Shown: piece by piece, positions 15,186 through 23,466 of the stretch
How positions within the stretch are numbered: position 1 is the first letter of the stretch
Layout of the letters: each line of letters begins with the position of its first letter
NCBI GenBank assembly: GCA_019745195.1
Contig: JAIETL010000086.1
Span: 1 to 35,268, forward strand
Source: Beijerinckiaceae bacterium
GTDB lineage: Bacteria; Pseudomonadota; Alphaproteobacteria; Rhizobiales; Beijerinckiaceae
DNA length: 35,268 nt
Direction: 5' to 3'
The notes under the pieces: generated by a model
Seen by the model: only the letters and a program-made list of their open reading frames with translations
The model's database searches: none
Told to the model about the DNA's origin: nothing
Translations under genes and position numbers: made by a program

Positions 15186-15971
15186 CTACTTCGCCGCCAG
15201 CCGGATCGCTCCGTCGAGCCGGATCGATGTCCCGTTCAGCATGTCGTTCTCGACGATGCTGCGCACCAACGCCGCATATTCGGTCGCCTTGCCCAACCGC
15301 GACGGGAACGGGATCGAAGCGCCGAGCGAGGCGCGCGACTCCTCCGGCAAGCCGTCGAACATCGGCGTCTCGAACAGGCCGGGGAGGATCGTCATCACCC
15401 GGATGCCGAAGGCTGCGAGTTCGCGCGCGATCGGCAGCGTCATGCCGACAACGCCGGCTTTCGAGGCCGAATAGGAGGCCTGCCCGACCTGCCCGTCCTC
15501 CGCCGCCACGGACGCCGTGTTGACGATGACGCCGCGCCCGCCATCGGGCGTGACCGGCTCCAGCGCCGCCAGCGCGACCGCCGATTTGGCGATGATGCGA
15601 AACGTGCCGGTGAGGTTGATCGCGACGCCCTTCTCGAAGGTCGCCATGTCATGGGCGATCAGCGCGCCGGTCTCGCGGTTCTTGCCGACGACGCGGCGTC
15701 CTGGCGCGATGCCGGCACAGTTGACGACGATGCGCGCCACGCCCTGGGCGGAGCGGGCCTTGGCCAGCGCCTCATCGACCGAGGCGTCGCTGGTGACGTC
15801 GCAGGCACAGAAGACCCCGCCGATCTCGGCCGCCACCGCCTCGCCGCGCGCGGCGTTGAGATCGAGCAGCGCGACCCTGACGCCATGGGAAGCGAGCATC
15901 CGCGCGGTCGCCTCGCCGAGGCCCGAAGCGCCGCCGGTGACGATGGCGGAGAGGGAGGAATCGAGCTTCAT
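15186..15971 (-). CDS. SDR dehydrogenase, type II 3-hydroxyacyl-CoA dehydrogenase-like
   Basis: A 261-residue short-chain dehydrogenase. Cofactor loop TGGASGLG (12-19), Asp37 in LLDLN favouring NAD, Asn119, Ser154, Tyr167 and Lys171 (YSASK) are visible. The pattern GRGVIVNTASVAAEDGQVGQ and LPGLFETPMFDGLPEE resembles HSD17B10-type 3-hydroxyacyl-CoA dehydrogenases, so a fatty acid or branched-chain degradation role is likely. ATG at 15971 is chosen because homology starts at MKLDSSLSAIVTGGASG; an upstream in-frame ATG (16094) would add 41 residues that overlap the region before the DUF1232 gene. Confidence 0.85.
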   Translation of the reverse strand: MKLDSSLSAIVTGGASGLGEATARMLASHGVRVALLDLNAARGEAVAAEIGGVFCACDVTSDASVDEALAKARSAQGVARIVVNCAGIAPGRRVVGKNRETGALIAHDMATFEKGVAINLTGTFRIIAKSAVALAALEPVTPDGGRGVIVNTASVAAEDGQVGQASYSASKAGVVGMTLPIARELAAFGIRVMTILPGLFETPMFDGLPEESRASLGASIPFPSRLGKATEYAALVRSIVENDMLNGTSIRLDGAIRLAAK

Positions 15972-16153
15972 CGGCGTGTCCCGTCGGTTATCGAACTGTC
16001 GCGTCCGGTTTAGAACCTCGGCAGGCGGGCTCCAAGCGGCATTCTTCGCCAGCCTCTTGTGCGCCTTCTCGGGCGGGGCCACATCTTTCGACATTGCAGC
16101 CAGACCTGCCCGGCGGGATGATGCCGGCGAAGTGGGAGACGGGAGAGACGGGC

Positions 16154-16528
16154 ATGAGCGAAGGGTTCACCTCGCGCTTTACGGAAGAGGAGATGGCCGC
16201 GATCCGCGCCACGCTTCGCGACGAGAAGCGCTTCGGCGAGACGTTTTTGGACCGCCTGAAGCGGGTGGCCAAGCGCATTCCCTTCGCCGAGGACATGCTC
16301 GCGGCCTGGATCTGCACCCGCGATCCAGCGACGCCGCGCCGGGTGCGGCTGACGCTGCTGGCGGCGCTCGGCTACTTCGTGCTGCCGCTCGACGCGATCC
16401 CCGATCTGATGCCCTTCCTCGGCTTCACCGACGACGCGGCGGTGATCGCGGCAGCTTTGGCCGCAGTGGCGGGCTCGATCACGCCCGAGCATCGCGAAAA
16501 AGCGAAGCGAGCGATGACGGAGCTGTGA
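16154..16528 (+). CDS. DUF1232 (YkvA-type) small membrane-associated protein
   Basis: A 124-residue protein with the DUF1232 signature YFVLPLDAIPDLMPFLGFTD (about residues 76-95) in a hydrophobic region. The function of the family is not established. The ATG at 16154 is preferred over the one at 16094 because the purine-rich GGGAGAGACGGGC precedes it and the extra 20 residues show no conservation features. Its promoter must lie between it and the divergent SDR gene. It is followed by a large palindromic repeat. Confidence 0.8.
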   Translation: MSEGFTSRFTEEEMAAIRATLRDEKRFGETFLDRLKRVAKRIPFAEDMLAAWICTRDPATPRRVRLTLLAALGYFVLPLDAIPDLMPFLGFTDDAAVIAAALAAVAGSITPEHREKAKRAMTEL

Positions 16529-16557
16529 GTTTCGGGATTCAAATCTCGGAAACGCCG

Positions 16558-16668
16558 CGTCATCCCGGACAAGCGGCGTCAGCCGCGCAGCTCCGGGATC
16601 CATCATAAGGAAAGGTCGGAACTCTAGGATGGATCCCGGAGCTCCGCTTCGCTTCGTCCGGGATGACG
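16558..16668. repeat. Nested 111-bp inverted repeat element
   Basis: Outer arms CGTCATCCCGGA (16558-16569) and its complement (16657-16668), and perfect 16-bp inner arms at 16589-16604 and 16628-16643, enclose a 23-base centre. The arms between are only partly complementary. It lies between the convergent DUF1232 and oxidoreductase genes, where it could also act as a two-way terminator. Such TCATCCCGGA palindromes are dispersed in several alphaproteobacterial genomes; copy number here is not visible. Confidence 0.85.
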
Positions 16669-16695
16669 GCGGAGGGTCTGGCGACCGGCTCCATG

Positions 16696-17670
16696 TCAAA
16701 GAGTGAGCACGATCTTGCCCTTGGCCTTGCGGTCTCCGATCAGCGCATAGCCTTCGGTCCACCTCTCAAGCGGCACCCTCGCATGAACATGGGCGCGGAT
16801 GCTGCCCGCCGCCGCCCAGCCCAGCAGGCGCTCCATATTGGCGCGATGCCCCGCCGGGTCGCGCCTGACGAACTCGCCCCAGAACACGCCGCGCAGGTCG
16901 CAGCTCTTGAGCAGCAGCAGGTTGAGGGGGATTTTGGGGATCGCCCCGCCGGCGAAGCCGACCACGAGATAGCGCCCCTCCCAGGCCATGGCGCGCAGGG
17001 CCGGCTCGGCAAGATCGCCGCCTACCGTGTCGTAAAGCACGTCGACGCCGCGATCGCCGGTCAGGCGGCGCAGGCCGGCCTTCACATCCTCGGCCGTATA
17101 GTCGAGCCCGTCCTGCGCGCCGTGCCCGCGCGCGAGCGCCAGCTTGTCGGGCGAGGAGGCGCAGGCGATGACATGCGCGCCGAGCAGCGCGCCGATCTCG
17201 ACCGCCGCCAGCCCCGCCCCGCCGGCCGCGCCCAGAATGGCCAGGCTTTCCCCGCCCTTGAGCCCGGCGCGCTGGATCAGCCCGTGCATCGCCGTGCCAT
17301 AGGTCACGAAGAGACCGGCCGCCTGCGCATCATCGAGGGCATCCGGCACCCGCACGATCGCGTCGGTTGGGACGACGACCTTCCCGCGCGCCGCGCCATG
17401 GCCGAGCCAGGCGGCGACGCGCTCGCCGACGCGCCAGCCGGTGACGCCCTCGCCCAGCGCCGAGATCGTGCCGGCGCATTCGGCGCAGGGCGAGAAGGGC
17501 AGCGCCGGCTTGGTCTGGTAGCGGTTCTGGATGATCAGCGTGTCGAAGAAGTTCAGCGCCGCCGCCGTCACCGAGACGACGACCTCGCCCGGCCCTGCAA
17601 CAGGCTCGGGCAGATCCCGGATGACCAGCGTCTCGGCCGGTCCATGATGCTCGCACAGCAGCGCCTTCAT
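16696..17670 (-). CDS. Quinone-oxidoreductase-like MDR protein
   Basis: A 324-residue zinc-free medium-chain reductase. It starts MKALLCEHHGPAETL with GAGG six bases upstream. Family features are AAALNFFDTLIIQNRYQ, CAECAGTISALGEGVTGWRVG, the nucleotide loop GAAGGAGLAAVEIG and DVLYDTVGGD. No zinc ligands are present, as expected for NADPH:quinone oxidoreductase-like proteins. Substrate is unknown. It starts seven bases after the stop of the ECF sigma factor gene, so both are one transcript, which suggests a link with a stress response. Confidence 0.85.
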   Translation of the reverse strand: MKALLCEHHGPAETLVIRDLPEPVAGPGEVVVSVTAAALNFFDTLIIQNRYQTKPALPFSPCAECAGTISALGEGVTGWRVGERVAAWLGHGAARGKVVVPTDAIVRVPDALDDAQAAGLFVTYGTAMHGLIQRAGLKGGESLAILGAAGGAGLAAVEIGALLGAHVIACASSPDKLALARGHGAQDGLDYTAEDVKAGLRRLTGDRGVDVLYDTVGGDLAEPALRAMAWEGRYLVVGFAGGAIPKIPLNLLLLKSCDLRGVFWGEFVRRDPAGHRANMERLLGWAAAGSIRAHVHARVPLERWTEGYALIGDRKAKGKIVLTL

Positions 17671-17677
17671 CTGATCC

Positions 17678-18244
17678 TCACCCCGCCTCGACCACGCCGT
17701 CGGCCTCGAGCGCACGCCTGAGCCGCGTGAAGGCCAGTCTGATCCGCGATTTCACCGTGCCGAGCGGCAGGCCCGTGCGGGAAGCGACCTCGGCATGGGA
17801 CAGGCCGTCGAAGAAGGCGAGGCGCACCAGCCGCAACTGCTCCTCCGGCAGGCTTTCGAGCGCGAAGCGAAGCGCCTCCTCGCGCTGCTGAGCGTCCATC
17901 AGCCGGTCGGGCTCGGCCTGCGGCGCGGGGTGCAGGATCGGATCCTCGGGGTCGATCCTGTCGGAGCGGTCGCGCCGCGCCAGATCGATGCGGCGGTTGC
18001 GCGCGATCCGGTAGAGCCAGGTCGAGACGGAGGATTTCGCCGGATCGAACAGGTCGGCCTTGCGCCAGAGGGTCGAGAGCGTGTCCTGCACGACCTCCTC
18101 GGCCAGCGCGGCGTCGCAGCCCTGCCGCAGCAGGAAACCGTTCAGGCGTGGCCCGAAATGGTCGAAGAGAATCGCGAAGGCCGCCCGGTCGCGCCGGTCG
18201 GCCACCGCCCGGACGAGGGCCGTGAAATCGGGCGGCGACGTCAC
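17678..18244 (-). CDS. ECF-type RNA polymerase sigma factor
   Basis: A 188-residue sigma-70 family protein with only regions 2 and 4. Region 2 is seen as AFAILFDHFGPRLNGFLLRQG...EEVVQDTLSTLWRKADLFDP...STWLYRIARNRRIDLARR. Region 4 is LESLPEEQLRLVRLAFFDGLSHAEVASRTGLPLGTVKSRIRLA. Start is GTG at 18244. No anti-sigma gene follows or precedes it; the next gene on the same strand is a quinone-oxidoreductase-like gene seven bases away. The trigger is unknown. It is divergent from an ialB-like gene. Confidence 0.9.
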   Translation of the reverse strand: MTSPPDFTALVRAVADRRDRAAFAILFDHFGPRLNGFLLRQGCDAALAEEVVQDTLSTLWRKADLFDPAKSSVSTWLYRIARNRRIDLARRDRSDRIDPEDPILHPAPQAEPDRLMDAQQREEALRFALESLPEEQLRLVRLAFFDGLSHAEVASRTGLPLGTVKSRIRLAFTRLRRALEADGVVEAG

Positions 18245-18562
18245 GCGGCCCGTCCTGGCGAAACCGGCCTATGGCGCCAAGCAAGTCCGTCTTCCGCCCG
18301 CACCCGGCCTCTGTCCGTCATCTGTCCTGCCGCCACCCCGACCCGGGCCTCGCGCCGACGCTCCGCCGGCTTTTCCGCCACGGCGCTGTTGTGGCATGCT
18401 GCGACGGCGAACGGAACCGGGCCGACGGCAGCCTCACTCGCATTTTCGCCAGGATCGTGACATTCTATGCGTCTCGTTAAGGGTCCTGTCGCCGCGCCGG
18501 ACGGACTGCAATCGTCCGGCGGTCAAGGCGACGTTAAGATTTCTGCTGATTGATGGCGGTCG
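18245..18562. other. 318-base intergenic region between divergent sigma factor and ialB-like genes
   Basis: No convincing ORF or RNA gene was seen. It must hold the promoters of both genes. The only clear structure is the 9-bp hairpin at 18495-18521. No confident -35/-10 pair could be picked by eye. Confidence 0.6.
18495..18521 (+). promoter_or_regulatory. Inverted repeat upstream of ialB-like gene
   Basis: CGCCGGACG (18495-18503) and its exact complement CGTCCGGCG (18513-18521) are separated by nine bases. No T-run follows, so it is not an intrinsic terminator. It lies about 40 bases before the ialB-like start, in the position of a 5' leader hairpin or operator. Confidence 0.45.
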
Positions 18563-19132
18563 ATGATTCCACGTTTTGCCCCCACCGCCATCCGGCTTCC
18601 CCATCTCGCGCTCGCGCTGGTCGCCGTCTTCGCCGCCGGTGAGGCCGCCGCGCAGGCGCGCGGCGCGGCGTCGGCCGCCGGGGCCGCGCAGGCCCAGGCG
18701 CTGCTGCTGGAGACGGCCGGCAAATGGCAGGCTTTCTCCTCGCAGCAAGGCCGCAGCAAGATCTGCTACGCCCTGTCCAAGGCGGAAACCCGCTCGCCCG
18801 CCAACCTCAAGGATGTCGAAGGCCTGCTCTTCGTCTCCAGCCGCCCCTCGGAAGGCGTCCGCAACGAGATCAGCCTGGTGATGAATTTCGACGTCAAGGA
18901 GGATGTCGAACATCAGGCGCTGATCGGCGACGAACGCTTCGCCATGGTCGCCAAGGGCAAGCACATGTTCCTGAAGAATCCGGCCGAGGAGCCGCGCATG
19001 CTCGATGCGCTGCGCAAGGGCGCCGGCCTCGAGATCAAGGCGACCTCGAAGCGCGGCAACGCCACCAGCGACAAATACTCGCTCGCCGGCCTGACCCAGG
19101 TGGTGAAGCGCGCCGAGGACGCCTGCAAGTAA
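18563..19132 (+). CDS. Invasion-associated locus B (IalB) family exported protein
   Basis: A 189-residue protein with an N-terminal signal peptide (LALALVAVFAAGEAAAQA, cleavage near residue 30). The body shows the IalB-family layout: WQAFSSQQGRSKICYALSKAE, SRPSEGVRNEISLVMNF, a middle FAMVAKGKHMFLKNPAEEPRM, and a C-terminal TSDKYSLAGLTQVVKRAEDACK. Two cysteines (ICYAL and the C-terminal DAC) probably form a disulfide. Family members are periplasmic or envelope proteins common in Hyphomicrobiales, and only in Bartonella tied to erythrocyte entry. No virulence role should be inferred here. Confidence 0.82.
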   Translation: MIPRFAPTAIRLPHLALALVAVFAAGEAAAQARGAASAAGAAQAQALLLETAGKWQAFSSQQGRSKICYALSKAETRSPANLKDVEGLLFVSSRPSEGVRNEISLVMNFDVKEDVEHQALIGDERFAMVAKGKHMFLKNPAEEPRMLDALRKGAGLEIKATSKRGNATSDKYSLAGLTQVVKRAEDACK

Positions 19133-19228
19133 CGGCTTGCACTGGCCGATTTCGCCCGTGGCGGCTGTCGTGCTATGAGCCGCGCTTGAAGCGGCGGCGC
19201 GCCACGCCCGAGCCCGGCCAGAGTTCCA

Positions 19229-20449
19229 ATGACCACGACCCTCCTCGCCCCCGCCGCGCCAGCGGCTGAACCCGTTTCGCCAAGAAAGCTCTCGCTGGTC
19301 GGGCGCACGCGCTCCGGTCTTGCCGAGGCGCTCGCCGAGATCGGCGTGCCGGAAAAGGAGCGGCGCATGCGCGTCGGCCAGCTCTGGAACTGGATCTACC
19401 ATTACGGCGTGCGCGACTTTTCTGCGATGACGACGATCGGCAAGGGCCTGCGCGCCGCTCTGGCCGAGCGCTTCACGCTCGATTTGCCCGACGTCACCGC
19501 CGAGCAGGTCTCGACCGACGGCACCCGCAAATGGCTGATCCGCATGGCCCCGACCGGCCCGCGCGACCGCGGCGCCGAGATCGAATGCGTCTACATCCCC
19601 GAGGTCGACCGTGGCACGCTCTGCGTCTCCAGCCAGGTCGGCTGCACGCTGACCTGCACCTTCTGTCACACCGGCACGCAGCGTCTCGTCCGCAACCTCA
19701 CCACCGAGGAGATCGTCGCCCAGCTGATGGTGGCGCGCGACCGGCTCGGCGATTTTCCGGGCCGCAGCGCGCCGGGCGGGGCCTTCGTGCCCAACGATGG
19801 CGGCCGCTTCGTCTCCAACATCGTCTTCATGGGCATGGGCGAGCCGCTCTACAATTTCGACGGCGTGCGCGACGCCATCGACGTCATCTCCGACAATGAG
19901 GGACTTTCGCTCGGCCGCCGCCGCATCACGGTCTCGACCTCGGGCGTCGTGCCGCAGATCGGCCCGCTCGGCGACGCGATGGGCACGATGCTGGCGATCT
20001 CGCTCCATGCCGTGCGCGACGATCTGCGCGACGAACTCGTGCCGCTGAACAAAAAATATCCGATCGCCGAGCTGATGGAGGCGTGCCGGAATTATCCGGG
20101 GCTGACCAACGCCAAGCGCATCACCTTCGAATACGTCATGCTCAAGGGCGTCAACGACTCCGACGCCGAGGCGCGCGATCTGGTGCGGCTGCTCAAAGGC
20201 ATCCCTGCCAAGATCAACCTGATCCCGTTCAACCCCTGGCCAGGCACGCGCTATGAGTGCTCGGACTGGGACCGGATCGAACGCTTTTCCGAGATCGTGT
20301 TCCGCGCCGGCTATGCCTCGCCGGTGCGCACGCCGCGCGGCCGCGACATCCTCGCCGCCTGCGGCCAGCTCAAGAGCGAGACCGAAAAGCTCTCCGCCCG
20401 CGCCCGGCTGATGCTGGACGAGGCCGACGCCGCTGCGCAGGCCGGCTGA
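19229..20449 (+). CDS. rlmN: Dual-specificity rRNA/tRNA adenine-C2 methyltransferase RlmN
   Basis: A 406-residue radical SAM enzyme that methylates A2503 of 23S rRNA and A37 of some tRNAs. The cluster motif CTLTCTFC has Cys139, Cys143 and Cys146. MGMGEPLYNF and VSTSGVVPQI are further RlmN hallmarks, and Cys378 in GRDILAACGQL is the second methylation cysteine. The N-terminal region (LRVGQLWNWIYHYG-like) is the usual RNA-binding domain. It is followed five bases later by a small membrane protein gene on the same strand. Confidence 0.96.
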   Translation: MTTTLLAPAAPAAEPVSPRKLSLVGRTRSGLAEALAEIGVPEKERRMRVGQLWNWIYHYGVRDFSAMTTIGKGLRAALAERFTLDLPDVTAEQVSTDGTRKWLIRMAPTGPRDRGAEIECVYIPEVDRGTLCVSSQVGCTLTCTFCHTGTQRLVRNLTTEEIVAQLMVARDRLGDFPGRSAPGGAFVPNDGGRFVSNIVFMGMGEPLYNFDGVRDAIDVISDNEGLSLGRRRITVSTSGVVPQIGPLGDAMGTMLAISLHAVRDDLRDELVPLNKKYPIAELMEACRNYPGLTNAKRITFEYVMLKGVNDSDAEARDLVRLLKGIPAKINLIPFNPWPGTRYECSDWDRIERFSEIVFRAGYASPVRTPRGRDILAACGQLKSETEKLSARARLMLDEADAAAQAG

Positions 20450-20454
20450 CGGAC

Positions 20455-20946
20455 ATGCTGCGCTGGCTCCTGCTGATCCCGTTTGCCCTGCTCGTCGCCA
20501 TGGGCGCAGGCGTATTCGCCATGATGGTCGCGAGCGTCGCCTCCGCCGAGATTGCACTCCTGATCGGCGGCGGCTTCGAGCGGCTGCTGGACGCCCTGTT
20601 CGGGCTGGCCGAAAGCGGCGTCGATCCGGGTCCGGCGGCCGCCGCCGCCTTCAGCCTGATCGGCCGGCTGGGGCTCGCCATCATCGTCGCGCCGGTGGTG
20701 CTGGTCGCCGTCTTCAGCGAACTCTTCCGCATCCGCAGTGGCCTGATCCAGAGCGGGCTGACCGGGGCGCTGGCCACGCTCCTGCCGCTGGCCATGCTGC
20801 AGCTCTCGCGCGCGCCGACGCAAGCCGAGACGCGGGTGATCGGCGCGCTGTTCCTGGTCGGCGCGGCGACGGGGTTCGTCTACTGGCTGATCGCGGGGCG
20901 TGGGGCTGGCGGGGAGCGGCCGATCACCGCCCGAGCGGCAAACTAA
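20455..20946 (+). CDS. Small integral membrane protein of unknown function
   Basis: A 163-residue protein with about four hydrophobic segments: LLLIPFALLVAMGAGVFAMMV near the N terminus, then around residues 65-85 (LGLAIIVAPVVLVAVFSEL), 100-118 and 128-150 (VIGALFLVGAATGFVYWLIAG). No family was recognised. ATG at 20455 is five bases after the rlmN stop, so it is probably read with rlmN. Its TAA overlaps the TAG of the convergent ggt gene in the four bases CTAA (20943-20946). A periplasm- or membrane-facing role is all that can be inferred. Confidence 0.75.
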   Translation: MLRWLLLIPFALLVAMGAGVFAMMVASVASAEIALLIGGGFERLLDALFGLAESGVDPGPAAAAAFSLIGRLGLAIIVAPVVLVAVFSELFRIRSGLIQSGLTGALATLLPLAMLQLSRAPTQAETRVIGALFLVGAATGFVYWLIAGRGAGGERPITARAAN

Positions 20947-22697
20947 TCCCCCACCGCCACCCCCTCCCGTCTCCCGTCTGCGCCGCCCAAAAACCCCTCC
21001 GGCGTCTTGACGATCGCCTGGATGCCCGAGGTCATCTCCAGCAGGCGGACCTCGTGGCCCTTGGCTTCCAGCGCCGCCCTCCAGGCTTCGGCCTCCGTGC
21101 CCTTCTCCAGCTCGGTCGGGCCGTTGCGGCTGCCGAAGTTCCCGAGATCGACGGCCTGTTGCGGGTCCAGCTTCCAGTCGAGCAGCGCGACCAGCGTTTT
21201 CGTGACGTAACCGATGATCTGGCTGCCGCCCGGCGAGCCGACGACGGCGTAAAGCCGCCCGAAGGCATCGAAGACGAGCGTCGGGGCCATCGAGGAGCGC
21301 GGCCGCTTGCCGGGCTCGACGCGGTTGGCCACCGGCTTGCCGTCCTCCTCCGGCAGGAAGGAGAAATCGGTCAGCTCGTTGTTGAGCAGGAAGCCGCCAG
21401 CCGTCATCAGCCTCGCGCCAAAACCGTCCTCGATCGTGGTCGTCATCGAGACGGCGTTGCCGGCCTCGTCGATCACCGAAATATGGCTGGTGCCGTTCTC
21501 GACGCCGTCGGAGGGCGCGAGCAGCAGCGCGCGCTTGTTGGGCGGCTCCCCGGCCTTCGCGCGGCCCATCGACCTGTCGGGGCTGGCGAGAGAGGCCCGG
21601 CCGCGCACATAATCCCGGTCGATCAGCCCGATTGTGGGCACGCTGATGAAGGCCGGATCGGCGAGATAGAGCGCCCGGTCGGCGAAAGCCAGCCGTCCGG
21701 CCTCACTGAGCCAGTGCGCCGCCTCCGCGCCCGGACCGAGGCGGGCCAAGTCGCGGGTCTCCAGAATGCCGAGCATCTGCTGCACCGCGACTGCGCCCGA
21801 GCTTGGCGGCCCCATGCCGCAGATGCGCCAGACGCGATAGGCCCCGCAGACCGGCGCGCGCTCGACCACGCGGTAACCGGCGAGATCGGCCAGCGTCATG
21901 TCGCCGGGATTGCTCGCATGCCCGGTCACGGTCGCGACGATGTCCTGCGCGATCGGGCCCTCGTAGAACGCGTTTGCGCCGCGTTCGGCGATGGCGCGCA
22001 GCGTCGCGGCGAAGGCGGGGTTCTTCAACACCGTGCCCACGGCTTTCGCCTTGCCGTCCGCCTCGTAGAAATAGGCGGCCGCGCGCGGGTCGCTCTTCAG
22101 CGCGGTCTCGCCCGACAGAAGCCCGTTCAGGCGCGGCGAGACTGCAAAACCCTGTTCCGCCAACGCGATGGCGGGCGCGATCACGTCGCGCCAGGCCAGC
22201 TTGCCCCAGCGCCGATGCGCCTCCTCCAGCAGCCTGACGGTGCCCGGAACGCCGACCGAGAGCCCGCCGACGACGGCCTGGCGAAACGCCATCGGCTTGC
22301 CGTCCGCACCGAGGAAGCGGGCCGGCTTTGCGGCGGCGGGCGCGGTTTCGCGTCCGTCCAGCGTGAAGACGACCCGCTTTGCCTCGTCCCAATGCACAAA
22401 GAACGCCCCGCCCCCGATGCCGGAACTTTGCGGTTCGACCAGATTGAGCACGAGCTGGACCGCGACCGCCGCATCGACCGCGCTGCCGCCGGCGCGGAGA
22501 ATCTCGCGACCGGCGTTGGCCGCGAGCGGATTGGCGGCGGCGACCATATGGCGCTGCGCCGCGCCGGCGACTTTTGCGACCCGCCCGGTGGCGGCCTCCG
22601 GCGCAGGCGCAAGCGTCTGGGCGCTTGAAGCGCCTGCGGCGAGCCCAAGGCCAAACAGCGCTCCAGCGATGCGACACGTCAACATCCGGCGGTTCAT
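20943..22697 (-). CDS. ggt: Gamma-glutamyltransferase, periplasmic
   Basis: A 584-residue Ntn-hydrolase precursor. A signal peptide (AGALFGLGLAAGASSAQ) leads to the periplasm. The large-subunit part has NPLAANAGREILRAGGSAVDAAVA and EPQSSGIGGGAFF. The self-cleavage/catalytic threonine is Thr403 in ENGTSHISVID. The small subunit has the GKRPRSSMAPTLVF and GSPGGSQIIGYV motifs that bind the gamma-glutamyl group. It hydrolyses or transfers gamma-glutamyl groups from glutathione. A near-perfect AAGGAGG lies before the ATG. It is divergent from lemA with 157 bases between, and its stop overlaps the membrane protein gene. Confidence 0.95.
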   Translation of the reverse strand: MNRRMLTCRIAGALFGLGLAAGASSAQTLAPAPEAATGRVAKVAGAAQRHMVAAANPLAANAGREILRAGGSAVDAAVAVQLVLNLVEPQSSGIGGGAFFVHWDEAKRVVFTLDGRETAPAAAKPARFLGADGKPMAFRQAVVGGLSVGVPGTVRLLEEAHRRWGKLAWRDVIAPAIALAEQGFAVSPRLNGLLSGETALKSDPRAAAYFYEADGKAKAVGTVLKNPAFAATLRAIAERGANAFYEGPIAQDIVATVTGHASNPGDMTLADLAGYRVVERAPVCGAYRVWRICGMGPPSSGAVAVQQMLGILETRDLARLGPGAEAAHWLSEAGRLAFADRALYLADPAFISVPTIGLIDRDYVRGRASLASPDRSMGRAKAGEPPNKRALLLAPSDGVENGTSHISVIDEAGNAVSMTTTIEDGFGARLMTAGGFLLNNELTDFSFLPEEDGKPVANRVEPGKRPRSSMAPTLVFDAFGRLYAVVGSPGGSQIIGYVTKTLVALLDWKLDPQQAVDLGNFGSRNGPTELEKGTEAEAWRAALEAKGHEVRLLEMTSGIQAIVKTPEGFLGGADGRREGVAVGD

Positions 22698-22854
22698 GAT
22701 CGACCTCCTTGTCGGCGCAGCACACTAGCGCGCCAGCGTCGTCTCGCGCCATCGCGCGTCATGTCATCGCGCCTCATGTCTTGGAGCCGTGAAGAGGCGG
22801 CGCTAAGGTCGCCCCGCATCCGGCTGCGGATGCAGCGCTCGAAGAGGCCTGCCG

Positions 22855-23463
22855 ATGTCGATCTCCATCCTGCTCCCGATGCGCCGTCTCGCCGCGCCGC
22901 TGCTCGCCGCTCTGCTCGGCCTCGCGCTCGCCGGTTGCGGTGTCAACAACGTCCCGACCCTGGAGGAGGCGGCCAAGGCGCGCTGGAGCGAAGTGCAGAA
23001 CCAGTACCAGCGCCGCGCCGATCTGATTCCGAACCTCGTCGAGACGGTGAAGGGCTTTGCGGCGCAGGAGCGCGAGGTGCTCACCGCCGTGGTCGAGGCC
23101 CGCGCCAAGGCGAGTTCGGTCAAGGTCGACGCCTCGACCATCACCGACCCGGCGAAGTTCAAGGAATACCAGGACGCCCAGAACCAGCTCTCGGGGGCGC
23201 TAGGCCGGCTGCTCGTCACGGTCGAGCGCTATCCGGAGCTGAAATCCAACGCGAACTTCCTCGCTTTGCAGTCCCAGCTCGAAGGCACCGAGAACCGCGT
23301 TACCGTGGCGCGGCGCGACTACATCCAGTCGGTGCAGGCCTTCAACACCGAGATCCGCACCTTTCCGGGCGTGATCTGGGCGCGACTGTTCTGGGGCGCG
23401 AAGGCGATGGAGACATTTGCGGCCACGGCCGGTGCCGAACGCCCGCCGGCGGTGAAGTTCTGA
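22855..23463 (+). CDS. lemA: LemA family lipoprotein
   Basis: A 202-residue LemA-family protein. The N-terminal segment ends in a lipobox (LALAGC, Cys28), so it is a predicted lipoprotein. The body is helical with the LemA pattern WSEVQNQYQRRADLIPNLVETVKGFA, YQDAQNQLSGALGRLLVTVERYPELKSN and GTENRVTVARRDYIQSVQAFN. GAAGAGG precedes the ATG at 22855; ATG 22879 is an alternative start. LemA proteins commonly sit with TPM-domain genes, as here, but the shared function is not established. Confidence 0.92.
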   Translation: MSISILLPMRRLAAPLLAALLGLALAGCGVNNVPTLEEAAKARWSEVQNQYQRRADLIPNLVETVKGFAAQEREVLTAVVEARAKASSVKVDASTITDPAKFKEYQDAQNQLSGALGRLLVTVERYPELKSNANFLALQSQLEGTENRVTVARRDYIQSVQAFNTEIRTFPGVIWARLFWGAKAMETFAATAGAERPPAVKF

Positions 23464-23466
23464 CGC

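Noticed and set aside
18563..19132. Virulence role for the IalB-like protein
   Set aside because: The family is widespread in free-living Hyphomicrobiales; the name derives from Bartonella only.
18434..20557. Long minus-strand open frame opposite the ialB-like gene and rlmN
   Set aside because: rlmN and the ialB-like gene are clear on the plus strand; the antisense translation has no family features.
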